Source: an uncultured Granulosicoccaceae bacterium (GTDB lineage: Bacteria > Pseudomonadota > Gammaproteobacteria > CALCKW01). From it: a stretch of DNA of 35,933 bases. The stretch's first letter is position 1. The number at the start of each line of letters is the position of its first letter. The position numbers and the translations under genes are program-made. This document shows, piece by piece, positions 1 to 8,353 of the stretch. The notes under the pieces were generated by a model. The model did no database searches. It was not told the DNA's origin and worked only from the letters and a program-made list of their open reading frames with translations. The DNA lies in assembly GCA_937925815.1 (NCBI GenBank), contig CALAMQ010000136.1, positions 1 through 35,933 on the forward strand, written 5' to 3'.

Positions 1-47
1 CACGCCACGCACAGTTAAATAGAGAGCAATTCTCGATATATCAGCAA

Positions 48-76
48 TTGATACACAGCAAAACTACCCATCAAAT
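48..76 (+). promoter_or_regulatory. Possible sigma70-type promoter for the DUF1552/DUF1592 module
   Basis: A TTGATA hexamer at 48-53 is followed by a 17-bp spacer and TCAAAT at 71-76. These match five and four positions of the sigma70 consensus. The site lies about 60 bp upstream of the first start codon in an AT-rich leader. AT-rich DNA yields such matches by chance, so this is a weak call. Confidence 0.3.
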
Positions 77-137
77 TTAGTCAATCCCGTAGTGATGTAT
101 TGAATCGGGCCCAATGCCAAATAAGAGGCTGTAAAAC

Positions 138-1544
138 ATGCACACTCAGCGAATGAAACGCCGGCAATTCATCAAACTCGCTTCTGGCCTCTTGGCCGCA
201 CCCTTTGCTTCTTTGACAGGTGGTGTCGCCGCTGCACAGGCCAACATCTCGCCACTTAGACTGTTGACCTTGGTCGAATCTTACGGCATCCCAACTTCGA
301 CCCGACGAGACATATGGGTAAGCAGCACAACTGGCGACTACCCACTGTCGGGTAATGAGCTAGGCACCATTCTGACCCCGCTTGCTGCTTACAAAGACAA
401 CCTATTGGTGTGCACCGGCAACAACATGGACAGCCTGAGCACAACTGGCAACAGCCGAACGCACCATCACATGGCGATGCACACCCTCGCTGCAAGTGCA
501 GCCATTCAAGGGGCAAACGCAAACGCCAAAATAAAACACGAATCGATCGACTACCGGATTGCGCAATATTTAAACAACGAGCGAGGTCTGGGGCGAGTTT
601 TCCCACACCTGTTCTTCACCAACGTATCCCAACCTAACGACACAACTTTCTGCTACAACGAATCCGGTGATCAAATTCGCTCGATGGCGAATCCAATCAA
701 CCAAGCGAACGCCATATTCTCAACCGATGCATCGATTGTGAACGCCCAATTCCAGAACGACACCCAGCAAAGCATTTTCTCTCTAGTGCACGACCAGGTG
801 GTTGCGCTGCGCGGTCAGCTCAACAGCGCGAGTTCCTCTGAAGTCATCGATGCATACCAATACAGTGTCAACGACTTAGCTGATCAAATTCAAAGAGGCA
901 GTGAGAAAGTCTGTGGATACCCGAGTAATTTCAGCGGTTACCCAACCACAAGTTTGGCACAGTCAACCGTCTCAACTCCGGCCATCTTCCAGAACATCAA
1001 GCAGGCTTTTGCCTGCGACCTGACATCAAGCCTCACGTATGCAATTGGTGGCGAGAAAATCAATCAGTTGAAACACGGAAGCTTGTACAGCGCGAGTGAA
1101 CACAATGACGCAACAGTCAATTCTTTGTTGTCCAAGAATCAACACGCCATGTCACACCAAGTGAGCGAAGCCGCTGACAAATCTCACGAAGTTGTGAAAG
1201 TACATCACATGGAGGAGCTGGCCTCGCTTCTAGATGAGTTGAGCGTTACACCAGATTCGGATGGAAATTCTCTGCTTGATAACACAGTCGTTTTTGCGAC
1301 GTCGGCAATGGCCAACAATACTCATTCTAAAAATGACTACTGCCAACTGATCGTGGCCGGCAAGAACACGAACTTCAGAGGCGGCTATCACTACGACCTC
1401 TCAGGTCACACCAACAACGATCTTCTCACAACTCTTGCACAAGGCATGGGACTCCCAGATGACAGCTTTGGTGGCCACAACAAAAGTGGCAACTACATTG
1501 CCAGTTTAAACAATGGCCCAATCACAAAAATGCTGTTGAGCTAG
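138..1544 (+). CDS. Tat-exported DUF1552 family protein
   Basis: Predicted secreted protein of 468 residues, function unknown. The N-terminus carries a twin-arginine signal: KRRQFIK at residues 7-13, then a hydrophobic stretch rich in Leu and Ala ending near an AAA-Q site. This suggests export of a folded, possibly cofactor-bearing, protein. The body fits DUF1552: an early LTPLAAYKDNLLVCTG block, a His-rich HHHMAMH segment, and a C-terminal run with DGNSLLDNTVVFATS and FGGHNKSG. DUF1552 is thought to be related to the DUF1501/alkaline-phosphatase-like group. It is typically encoded next to a DUF1592/DUF1588 cytochrome-like protein, as here, 80 bp downstream. The ATG at 138 was chosen because GAGG lies 9 nt before it; the ATG at 153 also keeps the Tat motif. 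Base composition is clearly more AT-rich than the rest of the window. Confidence 0.85.
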   Translation: MHTQRMKRRQFIKLASGLLAAPFASLTGGVAAAQANISPLRLLTLVESYGIPTSTRRDIWVSSTTGDYPLSGNELGTILTPLAAYKDNLLVCTGNNMDSLSTTGNSRTHHHMAMHTLAASAAIQGANANAKIKHESIDYRIAQYLNNERGLGRVFPHLFFTNVSQPNDTTFCYNESGDQIRSMANPINQANAIFSTDASIVNAQFQNDTQQSIFSLVHDQVVALRGQLNSASSSEVIDAYQYSVNDLADQIQRGSEKVCGYPSNFSGYPTTSLAQSTVSTPAIFQNIKQAFACDLTSSLTYAIGGEKINQLKHGSLYSASEHNDATVNSLLSKNQHAMSHQVSEAADKSHEVVKVHHMEELASLLDELSVTPDSDGNSLLDNTVVFATSAMANNTHSKNDYCQLIVAGKNTNFRGGYHYDLSGHTNNDLLTTLAQGMGLPDDSFGGHNKSGNYIASLNNGPITKMLLS

Positions 1545-1624
1545 ACGCTGAATCCCTATACCCATTTGCCAAGACATGCACACCCGCTGGAGTCGTCGCA
1601 TGCAGAGCATAGAGAAAATCCAAA

Positions 1625-3511
1625 ATGAGCATCAAAAACGAACTGGTTCGCGTCTCAGTATCTTTGCTAGTTGCTTTAATTCTAGCCGGCTGCGAAAGTG
1701 CTGTAGTGACTGACAGAGTCGATTCCAACGCGTCAGAATCAAACCAAAGCCCCGACGAACTCGCAACACCCGACCTGTTCAGGGGGGAAGCTAATTTTGA
1801 CGCCAACTGCACAACTTGTCATGGCGCAAATGGCGACAGCATATTCAACCCAATTGCGATCAACAGCTGTTTGACTGCTGATTGCAGCAGCATTGAAACG
1901 CTTTCTGAATACATCGATCAAAACATGCCACAAGGCAACGCCACGGCTTGCACGCTCAATGGCGAGGACAGCTGCGCACTGACTGTGGCTGCCTACATAT
2001 TCAATGGGTTCACAACCGACTCGCCAGATCCCATCATCAAAGCGACTGACGGCATCCAATCACCACTGGCCAGGTTAACAAACAACGAGTATGTCAACAG
2101 CATCAGAACGTTACTCGATCTTGATCAGGACTCTGCCAATATGGACGCCGCCGTCGGGACATTGGCGACAGATTCAGTTGTCAAAGGCCTAACAAGTGAC
2201 TCCAGCACACAATTGCTTACACAAATATCGATGTCGGGCTATGCCCTGATGGCAGACGCTGCTGGCGATGATTTTCTTGACCAAGTTGTGCTCGAAAATG
2301 ACCTGAAATCGAAGCTGGGCTGTGGAAATCAAAGTTCAATACAGGCCTGTGCAGAAAACTTTGGCACAGATCTCATCAGCAAAGCCTACCGCCGGCCTAG
2401 CACGGCAGACGACGAAGCAACTGTCACCAGCATCTACGAGACGTTCGAAGAACACAACGAGACACATGGACGACCGCTGTCAGATTTCGAACTGCAGCTC
2501 TCTACGGTCAAAGCCATTTTAAAGTTCGTTTTTCTGTCGCCGGAATTCTTGTTGATTGTGGAGAGCGGTGAGATCACTGCGGCCAATAGCAATGCGGCAT
2601 CAACCACGCTTACCGATTATGAAATCGCAACGCGGATGGCGTTATTTTTAGCCGGCACCCTGCCAGACGACGCCCTGTTGAACGACGCCAAGAACGGCAG
2701 ACTGAGCAACGCAAGCGTGCGCGCAGAGCACGCAGACCGTTTAATGAACAGTGATGTTGGCATCAATCAATTTAACACGCTCATTCTGAACTGGCTGGGC
2801 ATTGACCCGTCGTTGGCAGACGAGGCCAGCATCGCCGACATGACAGCCTTTATCGAAGACTGGTTTACCACTGAGGCCCCATTCAGCGATCTCTACCAAG
2901 CCCCCGTGTCAGTGGAGAATATCAACGGCTCGCGCACAGAGATGCCTGTTGGGGTCCTCGGCTTACAAGCTTTTGTGGCCTCACACACTAGCTTTCCAAC
3001 ACCGAGCTTTATCACCCGTGGTGTCTTTTTCGTTGAGCGCCTGTTGTGTGAAGCGCTCCCAGATGACATCCCAGCTGACGCGCTGGATGCGGGCGAGTTG
3101 ACCCCCGTAGAGGTGTTTTTTCAGCACGCCAATCAGGATTGTGCAACCTGCCACAAAGTCGTGGATAACTACGGCGCAGCATTTCAACAGTTCGACGCAG
3201 AGACTTCACTGTTCTCCGGGGCACAGGACTTCGGTACCAGCTTTGACCTGTACGATATCGGCGATGTCACCACCAGCGTCTCAACGCTAAGCGATCTGGG
3301 TCAAGTTGCGGGTTCCAGCAACCGCGCTTCAGGGTGCATGGCCGATCTTTGGTACCGCCATTCGCTGCGCAGAGACATAGACTCCAGCGGCAAAGACGAC
3401 GACCCACTGATTCAACTGCAACTCGCGTGGTTGGACTCCGGCGCCAAGAGCATGAAGGATTTGTTGCGCGCCATCGTGACGTCGGACAGATTTATCACGC
3501 TGTATTACTAA
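1625..3511 (+). CDS. c-type heme lipoprotein with DUF1587/1595/1592/1588/1585 domains
   Basis: Predicted envelope-anchored lipoprotein of 628 residues, partner of the preceding DUF1552 gene. The signal peptide ends in a lipobox, LAGC, with Cys23. A cytochrome c domain follows, with the heme site CTTCH at 62-66 and a candidate axial Met in QNMPQGN near residue 104. Then come the blocks of the Planctomycete-type multi-DUF proteins, in order: LTNNEYVNSIRTLL (DUF1587-like), KAYRRPSTADDEA (DUF1595-like), a stretch from LTDYEIATRMALFLAGTLP (DUF1592-like), GVLGLQAFVASHTS plus a second CATCH at 506-510 (DUF1588-like), and a C-terminal DUF1585-like segment with FRDIDS-type spacing. The second CxxCH is a conserved part of DUF1588 and may or may not bind heme. 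Function is unknown; the co-occurring DUF1552 protein suggests a joint extracytoplasmic redox role, which is inference. Confidence 0.85.
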   Translation: MSIKNELVRVSVSLLVALILAGCESAVVTDRVDSNASESNQSPDELATPDLFRGEANFDANCTTCHGANGDSIFNPIAINSCLTADCSSIETLSEYIDQNMPQGNATACTLNGEDSCALTVAAYIFNGFTTDSPDPIIKATDGIQSPLARLTNNEYVNSIRTLLDLDQDSANMDAAVGTLATDSVVKGLTSDSSTQLLTQISMSGYALMADAAGDDFLDQVVLENDLKSKLGCGNQSSIQACAENFGTDLISKAYRRPSTADDEATVTSIYETFEEHNETHGRPLSDFELQLSTVKAILKFVFLSPEFLLIVESGEITAANSNAASTTLTDYEIATRMALFLAGTLPDDALLNDAKNGRLSNASVRAEHADRLMNSDVGINQFNTLILNWLGIDPSLADEASIADMTAFIEDWFTTEAPFSDLYQAPVSVENINGSRTEMPVGVLGLQAFVASHTSFPTPSFITRGVFFVERLLCEALPDDIPADALDAGELTPVEVFFQHANQDCATCHKVVDNYGAAFQQFDAETSLFSGAQDFGTSFDLYDIGDVTTSVSTLSDLGQVAGSSNRASGCMADLWYRHSLRRDIDSSGKDDDPLIQLQLAWLDSGAKSMKDLLRAIVTSDRFITLYY

Positions 3512-3567
3512 GTCTTTTGAAGATCGCGGCTGCGGGAAGAACAACCCCAGCCGCGGTATTCAAGACT
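3511..3567 (+). terminator. Long imperfect hairpin right after the DUF1592 gene
   Basis: AGTCTT(TT)GAA at 3511-3521 pairs with TTCAAGACT at 3559-3567. Inside it, CGCGGCTG at 3525-3532 pairs perfectly with CAGCCGCG at 3548-3555, with a further GGG/CCC near the loop. It starts at the last base of the TAA stop. There is no downstream U-tract, so it is either a non-canonical terminator or an mRNA 3'-end stabilizing stem. Confidence 0.5.
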
Positions 3568-3977
3568 CACCTCGGTAAATTCAAGGCGGCAAAAAGCAAG
3601 CAAGGCACCATGCTCTCTTCTATGGCATGAGGTGTCCGCCGCGTCGAAGCTGTACGTCAAACCCCAAGTGGCGTCTTAACCACGCTGCACTCATCGGTTG
3701 ATCCACGCTCTGCACTGTTTTCAAAGACGCTGGATCCCTCAGATCACTCAGTCGCCGACACCGCAAATTCAGCGCCCACAGCTCTCGGTGTGCGACATCA
3801 AGCCGGTGATGCAACAGCACGGGGACAACGCAATCAGCTTTGCTTGGATGCGTCGTAGCGCAGAACCCATTCAGTCAGCAAAAGACTGCTCGGAGTTGGT
3901 GGTTCGAGCGCTATGCCCAAAGCGTCACACACAATTGCTGTACGTGAGCTGGGTTAAACAGAACACATCGCTCAAAC
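3568..3977. other. Gene-free stretch between the DUF1592 gene and tRNA-Thr
   Basis: About 410 bp in which I see no convincing gene. The open frames here are short, lack Shine-Dalgarno sites and recognizable motifs, and the longest one (3698-4099, plus strand) runs through the tRNA gene. A small stem, CACC-ATGC with GCAT-GGTG, can form at 3606-3634. No repeats of the tRNA 3' end were found by eye. Confidence 0.5.
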
Positions 3978-4009
3978 AAAAAAGGCCCAGCCTCGTGCGG
4001 CTAAGCCTT
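3978..4009 (-). terminator. Intrinsic terminator of tRNA-Thr
   Basis: On the minus strand an 11-bp stem (positions 4009-3999 with 3992-3982, two G-U pairs, loop GCACGA) is followed by a run of six T. It lies 10 bp past the encoded CCA. This is the only canonical U-tract terminator I found in the window. Confidence 0.85.
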
Positions 4010-4018
4010 AGATTTAAA

Positions 4019-4094
<76 letters not shown>

Positions 4095-4156
4095 ACTGAA
4101 ATGGATGAGAACCATTTATCGCCGCTATTGTAGGGCAACTGATCGCTGGCCGCAAT

Positions 4157-4903
4157 TCACGTGCGTTCTGCTGTCCACGCGGCGGCAATCCCGTCGAGCA
4201 CCAGCAGCGGTTCATGCACAACCTTATGCCGCATAAGCGGCAGCACCGCCTCCACGCCACCGCCAGTCAGGCAGCACAGCAGCTCGCCGCCCACTCGGTT
4301 CTGGGCCTCAGCACAGGCGCGCTCCACGGTGGCTGCAACCGACAACGCGGTGCCCGCGGCAATCGCGGATTCAGTGGTGTCGGTGAAGACGCTCTCGGGG
4401 CGTCGGTCGGTGGCAGGCAGTTGGGCTGTGCCCGCAGCCAGCGCCTGGCGCTGGGTGTCCACGCCGGCAAAGATGCAGCCGCCAAGATGCTGCCCGTTTG
4501 CGTCAATCAGGTCGGCTGTCCCGGCGGTGCCAAGGTCCACCACACAGAGCGCGCCTCGGTGACGCCGCCAGGCGCCGAGCATCGCAAACCAACGGTCAAC
4601 ACCGAGCTGCGCACGGTCGCGGTAACCACAGCTGAGCCCGAGCAGGTCGCGCGTTGTTTTGCGGTACACGGTGATGTCGGTACAACCGCTCTCCTCTAAG
4701 GCTGCATTTAGCAGCGCAAGTGGCTGTCCGCCAGCAACACTCGAGACCACGGCGGCAATAGGCAGGTTCGCGGCCATCAACTCATTCAAAGCACGCTCGG
4801 CGTCCGCACCGCGCCAATCCACCGCGCCGAGCAAGCGCATCTCACCGGGTGCACCTGCGCCGAGCTTAATGCGCGAGTTGCCAATATCAACCCAGAGCAT
4901 CAT
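4157..4903 (-). CDS. coaX: Type III pantothenate kinase
   Basis: Catalyses ATP-dependent phosphorylation of pantothenate, the first step of coenzyme A synthesis. The 248-residue length is normal for the cytoplasmic CoaX family (ASKHA fold). Visible motifs are the N-terminal phosphate loop VDIGNSRIK at residues 5-13, GVDRWFAMLGA at 101-111 with the conserved Asp, VVDLGTAGTADLID at 121-134, and HLGGCIFAG at 139-147. Its ATG overlaps the birA stop in the tetramer ATGA (4900-4903), so the two are probably translationally coupled. The order birA-coaX is common in Pseudomonas-like gammaproteobacteria. A second Met directly follows the first, so the true start could be 3 nt later. Confidence 0.95.
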   Translation of the reverse strand: MMLWVDIGNSRIKLGAGAPGEMRLLGAVDWRGADAERALNELMAANLPIAAVVSSVAGGQPLALLNAALEESGCTDITVYRKTTRDLLGLSCGYRDRAQLGVDRWFAMLGAWRRHRGALCVVDLGTAGTADLIDANGQHLGGCIFAGVDTQRQALAAGTAQLPATDRRPESVFTDTTESAIAAGTALSVAATVERACAEAQNRVGGELLCCLTGGGVEAVLPLMRHKVVHEPLLVLDGIAAAWTAERT

Positions 4904-5697
4904 GCCGCACGCACCGAGACTTCACCGGCATTCACACGCGTCTCTATGCCGTCCCGCTCCACGCGCAAGCTGCCATCCGGCGCGATACCGACCACTCGGC
5001 CCTGCCACTGCGTGGCACCTTGCAGGACATTGACGTCCGCGCCATGCAAAGCGTCGCGCTGGTGCCATGAGTCAGCGAAGGCTGCAAATCCCTCCGCGAC
5101 AAAGCGCGTGCGCGCGGCGCGCAAACCCGACCACAAGCTCGCAGCCAAAGTGGCAAGCGACGGGGTGAAGTCGCCGAGCTGTTCTCTTAAGGATGCGACC
5201 GGTTGGCCAACGTCAGCGGTCATTGACTCGACGTTGATGCCCACCCCCACTACGACACGTTGCGTGCTGTGCGTGTGCGAGAGGCTAGGCGTTACCGGCG
5301 GCAGTTCGAGCAAAATGCCCGCGATTTTTCGGCCGTCAACCTGCACGTCGTTTGGCCACTTGAGCCGCACCCCTGTGACACCGGCGTCTTCAAGTGTCTC
5401 GGCCACGGTGCAGGCCACCGCCAAACTAAAAGGCCCAACCGCACTTGGGCTTGCGTCAATCGCAAGCGACGCCGAGCCGTAAAAATTGCCAAGTGGCGAT
5501 TCCCAACCCTTGCCACGGCGCCCGCGTGCGCTGCGCTGTTGCAAGGCGAGGCAAAAGTGGTCCTGCGTGCCGCTCGGCTGCGCATCGATCAACCATTGGT
5601 TGGTCGACCCCACCTCGTCGAGCACCGTCACAGAGCACGCCGGCAGAGCCGGTTCAATCAGGGCTTGTATGGCGAAAGCGCCAAGCTGTTCAGGCAT
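4900..5697 (-). CDS. birA: Biotin--[acetyl-CoA carboxylase] ligase (monofunctional, no DNA-binding domain)
   Basis: Attaches biotin through biotinyl-AMP to the biotin carboxyl carrier subunit of acetyl-CoA carboxylase. The 265-residue protein has the catalytic core: GSTNQWL at 30-36, the biotinyl-AMP loop ARGRRGKGW at 57-65 followed by SPLGN, KWPNDV at 113-118, KIAGILLE at 124-131, and GVGINV. The N-terminal winged-helix repressor domain of E. coli BirA is absent: the first catalytic motif begins about 30 residues in. The frame stays open upstream to 5805, but that part lies inside the M61 peptidase gene. The ATG at 5697 overlaps that gene's stop by 8 nt (ATGCCTGA), which supports this start. 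Confidence 0.93.
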   Translation of the reverse strand: MPEQLGAFAIQALIEPALPACSVTVLDEVGSTNQWLIDAQPSGTQDHFCLALQQRSARGRRGKGWESPLGNFYGSASLAIDASPSAVGPFSLAVACTVAETLEDAGVTGVRLKWPNDVQVDGRKIAGILLELPPVTPSLSHTHSTQRVVVGVGINVESMTADVGQPVASLREQLGDFTPSLATLAASLWSGLRAARTRFVAEGFAAFADSWHQRDALHGADVNVLQGATQWQGRVVGIAPDGSLRVERDGIETRVNAGEVSVRAA

Positions 5698-7462
5698 GAC
5701 CCAAGAGCCATTGGTCGCGCCGGTCTTCAAATCCGGCCTTGCTCTCCAGTATACAGACGTCGGCCGGCGGCTCGGCCCGGCGCAGGGTGAGTTCGAGCAG
5801 CTCATTGTCTCGAAAAACGTGCACGATCACGGCCTCGCCGACCTCGCCCTCGGCCTCATTGACACTGGCTTCAAAACGCAGCCCCTGCCACGCGCACAGC
5901 TCATCATTTGGGCTCAGGCCAGCGCGCTGCGCCGGACTCGCCTCGTGCACCACCGCGACCGTTGCAGTGCCGGGCCGCAAGCTGAACCCAGTCCAGGCCA
6001 GCGGCGCATCCGACGCCCGCCAACGCATCGAGACGCCCTGCGCCGCAAGGTAATGATCGTAGGGCACCTCTTCGGTGCCGCGGACCGCTTGATCAAAGAA
6101 GGGTTGCATGTCTTCCGGCGCAATCGCCTGCACCAATGCTTCAAAATCACCTTCGGCGAGCGAGTCAGTGCTGCCGTCTGAGACGCCTTGCCAGAGCTTG
6201 CGCATAACCGTGTCGAGGCTGAGGACGCCGTCGCTGCGCTGGCGCAAGCTCAGGTCCAAGCACATCGCCACCAGTGCGCCCTTTGCGTAGTAGCTGACAA
6301 TCGCGTTTGCGGCGTTCTCGTCCTGCTTATAAAAACGTGTCCAGGCGTCAAAGCTCGACTCCGCCAGGCTCTGCTTGCCGCGGCCGCTGCCGCGCTGCAC
6401 ACGCGTGAGCAATTTGGCCAACCGCTCAAGGTACTGCGCAGCACTGAGCACACCAGCCCTAACCAGCGCGAGTTCATCGTAATAGGATGTGATGCCTTCA
6501 AATACCCAAAGCATCTGGGTGTAAGCCTCGCGGTCGAGCGAGGCCTCGGCGAGCGCGCGCGGGCGAATGCGTTTGACCAACCACGCGTGAAAATACTCGT
6601 GGCTCGCAAGGCTCAGGAATTCGGTGTAGTCCTCACTGTCTGGCGCGCCTTGCAGTTGCGTCCGCGGCACACTCAGCACAGTGCAGTTGCAATGCTCTAA
6701 CCCGCCGGCGCGTTCGCCACCGGCGAGCACCATAAACACGTAGCGCGGCATAGGTGGCGGTTCACCAAAGAGCTGCACATGACATTCACACACCGCTTTG
6801 AGGTCGCGCGCGATGCGCTTGCCATCGAGCTGCACACGCCCTGACACCACCACCTCGTGCGTGACGCCATAGACGTCAAAATCATAGCGCGTGAGCTTGC
6901 CCGCCATCAGCGGGTTATCAATTAACTGCGCGTAGTTCTCAGCACAAAACACCTGCGCCACGGCTGTGTCTGCGTGATTTGAGTCGAGCGTGGTGACCAG
7001 TGACCAATCCGCACTGAGCGCCGCCGGCTCAACTTGCACGCGGTGCGGTACACACGTCGCCTCCTCGCAGCTGAGAAACACACAAACGCCGTTTGCAAAC
7101 CAACGCGTGTGGTCAACAAAGGCACCGCGCACTGATTGATCAAAGGCGTACACGGTGTACCGCAGGCACACATCTCCGCGCGCATTGGCCAAACGCCAAC
7201 GGCTCTTGCTCTGCTTTTCCAGTGCGACCGGCTCGCCGCTAACGCTCGCCTCCAGGGTCACGATGTGGCGTGCATAGTCGCGGATCAAGTAACTGCCGGG
7301 GATCCAATCGGGCATGCTGAAATGCAACACGTCCAGCTCGCTCGAGAGCCGCAATTCGACGTGGAACAGGTGCTGCTCCGGCGCCGGTACGGCGAGGTGG
7401 TAGTGAATGGCAGTTGGCGCGTTCAGGCTGGGGTTCACGTGCAGTGTTTCGTTCGTGTGCAT
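5690..7462 (-). CDS. M61 family metallopeptidase (glycyl aminopeptidase type) with PDZ domain
   Basis: Predicted zinc peptidase of 590 residues. From the N-terminus there is a peptidase M61 beta-sandwich region with HLAVPAPEQHLFHVEL and MPDWIPGSYLIRDYARH. The zinc site HEYFH falls at about 288-292, followed by KRIRP and the third ligand Glu in LWVFEGITSYYDEL near 322. A C-terminal PDZ domain includes VVHEASPAQRAGLSPND. M61 enzymes are known to act as aminopeptidases with preference for Gly or Ala. No signal peptide is seen from this start. The frame extends upstream to 7660, but the ATG at 7462 begins the conserved region and gives the usual length. It leads the birA-coaX run and diverges from the transglycosylase gene with 121 bp between them. 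Confidence 0.92.
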   Translation of the reverse strand: MHTNETLHVNPSLNAPTAIHYHLAVPAPEQHLFHVELRLSSELDVLHFSMPDWIPGSYLIRDYARHIVTLEASVSGEPVALEKQSKSRWRLANARGDVCLRYTVYAFDQSVRGAFVDHTRWFANGVCVFLSCEEATCVPHRVQVEPAALSADWSLVTTLDSNHADTAVAQVFCAENYAQLIDNPLMAGKLTRYDFDVYGVTHEVVVSGRVQLDGKRIARDLKAVCECHVQLFGEPPPMPRYVFMVLAGGERAGGLEHCNCTVLSVPRTQLQGAPDSEDYTEFLSLASHEYFHAWLVKRIRPRALAEASLDREAYTQMLWVFEGITSYYDELALVRAGVLSAAQYLERLAKLLTRVQRGSGRGKQSLAESSFDAWTRFYKQDENAANAIVSYYAKGALVAMCLDLSLRQRSDGVLSLDTVMRKLWQGVSDGSTDSLAEGDFEALVQAIAPEDMQPFFDQAVRGTEEVPYDHYLAAQGVSMRWRASDAPLAWTGFSLRPGTATVAVVHEASPAQRAGLSPNDELCAWQGLRFEASVNEAEGEVGEAVIVHVFRDNELLELTLRRAEPPADVCILESKAGFEDRRDQWLLGHA

Positions 7463-7583
7463 GGCGTTGTACCCGGTTATATGTAGCACGCCACCCCAAA
7501 GCCACACGCTGATTCGACGTCCGTATTCGAATGAGCACAAAGTTTGCAGAGACAGATCAGCCCCCCACACGTCCGACAAACGC

Positions 7584-8273
7584 ATGACGCGCGCAACACG
7601 ACGGTTGTTGTTACCCCTAGTACTGCTGGCAGCCGCCATCGGCCACGCCAGTGCTGGCACTTACCTCTACCGCCAGGACGACGGCACACTGCTGCACACC
7701 GACATCCCACCCGCACAGATAGACTCTGACAGCGTCACGCTGTTGCGCGTGATCCGCGAAGCCAAAAGCCACCGCAAGCAGAACAGCTTCGTCAGGCGTC
7801 AGTACGACACCGACAAAAACGTCAAACCAGTCTTCTCGCACTGCACGGGTGTTCAAAGTGACGCCATGCAGGCGCGCGCCAACGCCTACGCCGACACCGT
7901 CGCCGCGCTTGCACGCGAACACCGCGTCAGCAAACATTTGGTGATGGCGGTGATCGCAGCAGAATCGTGCTTTGATCGCTTTGCCGTCTCGAAAGCCGGC
8001 GCTGCCGGTCTGATGCAACTGATGCCCGCCACCGCGCGCTCGCTCGGAGTTGAAGACCCCTTCAACCACATTCAGAACCTGCGCGGCGGCATCCGCTACC
8101 TCAGCAAACTCTCCAAGCAGTTCGACGATCAAAAGTTGGTGCTCGCGGCCTACAACGCCGGGCCTGGCAACGTGCGCAAGTACAACGGCATCCCACCCTT
8201 CCCCGAGACCCGTCAGTACGTCACGCGGGTGATGGCAAACTACCTACACTACCTGCAAAAACAAGGGCAGTAG
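7584..8273 (+). CDS. Periplasmic lytic transglycosylase (SLT domain) with DUF4124-like N-terminus
   Basis: Predicted 229-residue exported murein hydrolase that cleaves glycan strands to 1,6-anhydro products. The ATG at 7584 gives a clean signal peptide (MTRATRRLLLPLVLLAAAIGH, cleavage near ASA-G); the frame is open further upstream but without sense. A short YLYRQDDGTLLHTDIPP segment looks like the DUF4124 domain. The SLT domain has the catalytic Glu in VIAAESCFD, then GLMQLMPATARSLG, and AYNAGPGNVRKYNGIPPFPET. It resembles the soluble Slt/MltE-like family 1 enzymes. It is probably transcribed separately from glnS, 80 bp downstream. A short stem, GGGCA/TGCCC, encloses its TAG stop (8265-8279). 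Confidence 0.9.
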   Translation: MTRATRRLLLPLVLLAAAIGHASAGTYLYRQDDGTLLHTDIPPAQIDSDSVTLLRVIREAKSHRKQNSFVRRQYDTDKNVKPVFSHCTGVQSDAMQARANAYADTVAALAREHRVSKHLVMAVIAAESCFDRFAVSKAGAAGLMQLMPATARSLGVEDPFNHIQNLRGGIRYLSKLSKQFDDQKLVLAAYNAGPGNVRKYNGIPPFPETRQYVTRVMANYLHYLQKQGQ

Positions 8274-8309
8274 ATGCCCCGTCGGCTGTCGGCGGCTCCG
8301 CCCACCCCG

Positions 8310-8315
8310 TATACT
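8310..8315 (+). promoter_or_regulatory. Possible -10 element of glnS
   Basis: TATACT lies 38 bp upstream of the glnS ATG in the 80-bp gap and matches five of six consensus positions. No good -35 hexamer is present at 16-18 bp upstream, so confidence is low. Confidence 0.3.
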
Positions 8316-8353
8316 TACCAGCTGATTCCAACCACCGCCAACCGTAGGTAGCC

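Noticed and set aside
3511-3567. Considered as an integron attC site
   Set aside because: It lacks the GTTRRRY and RYYYAAC core boxes, and no integrase or cassette array is present.
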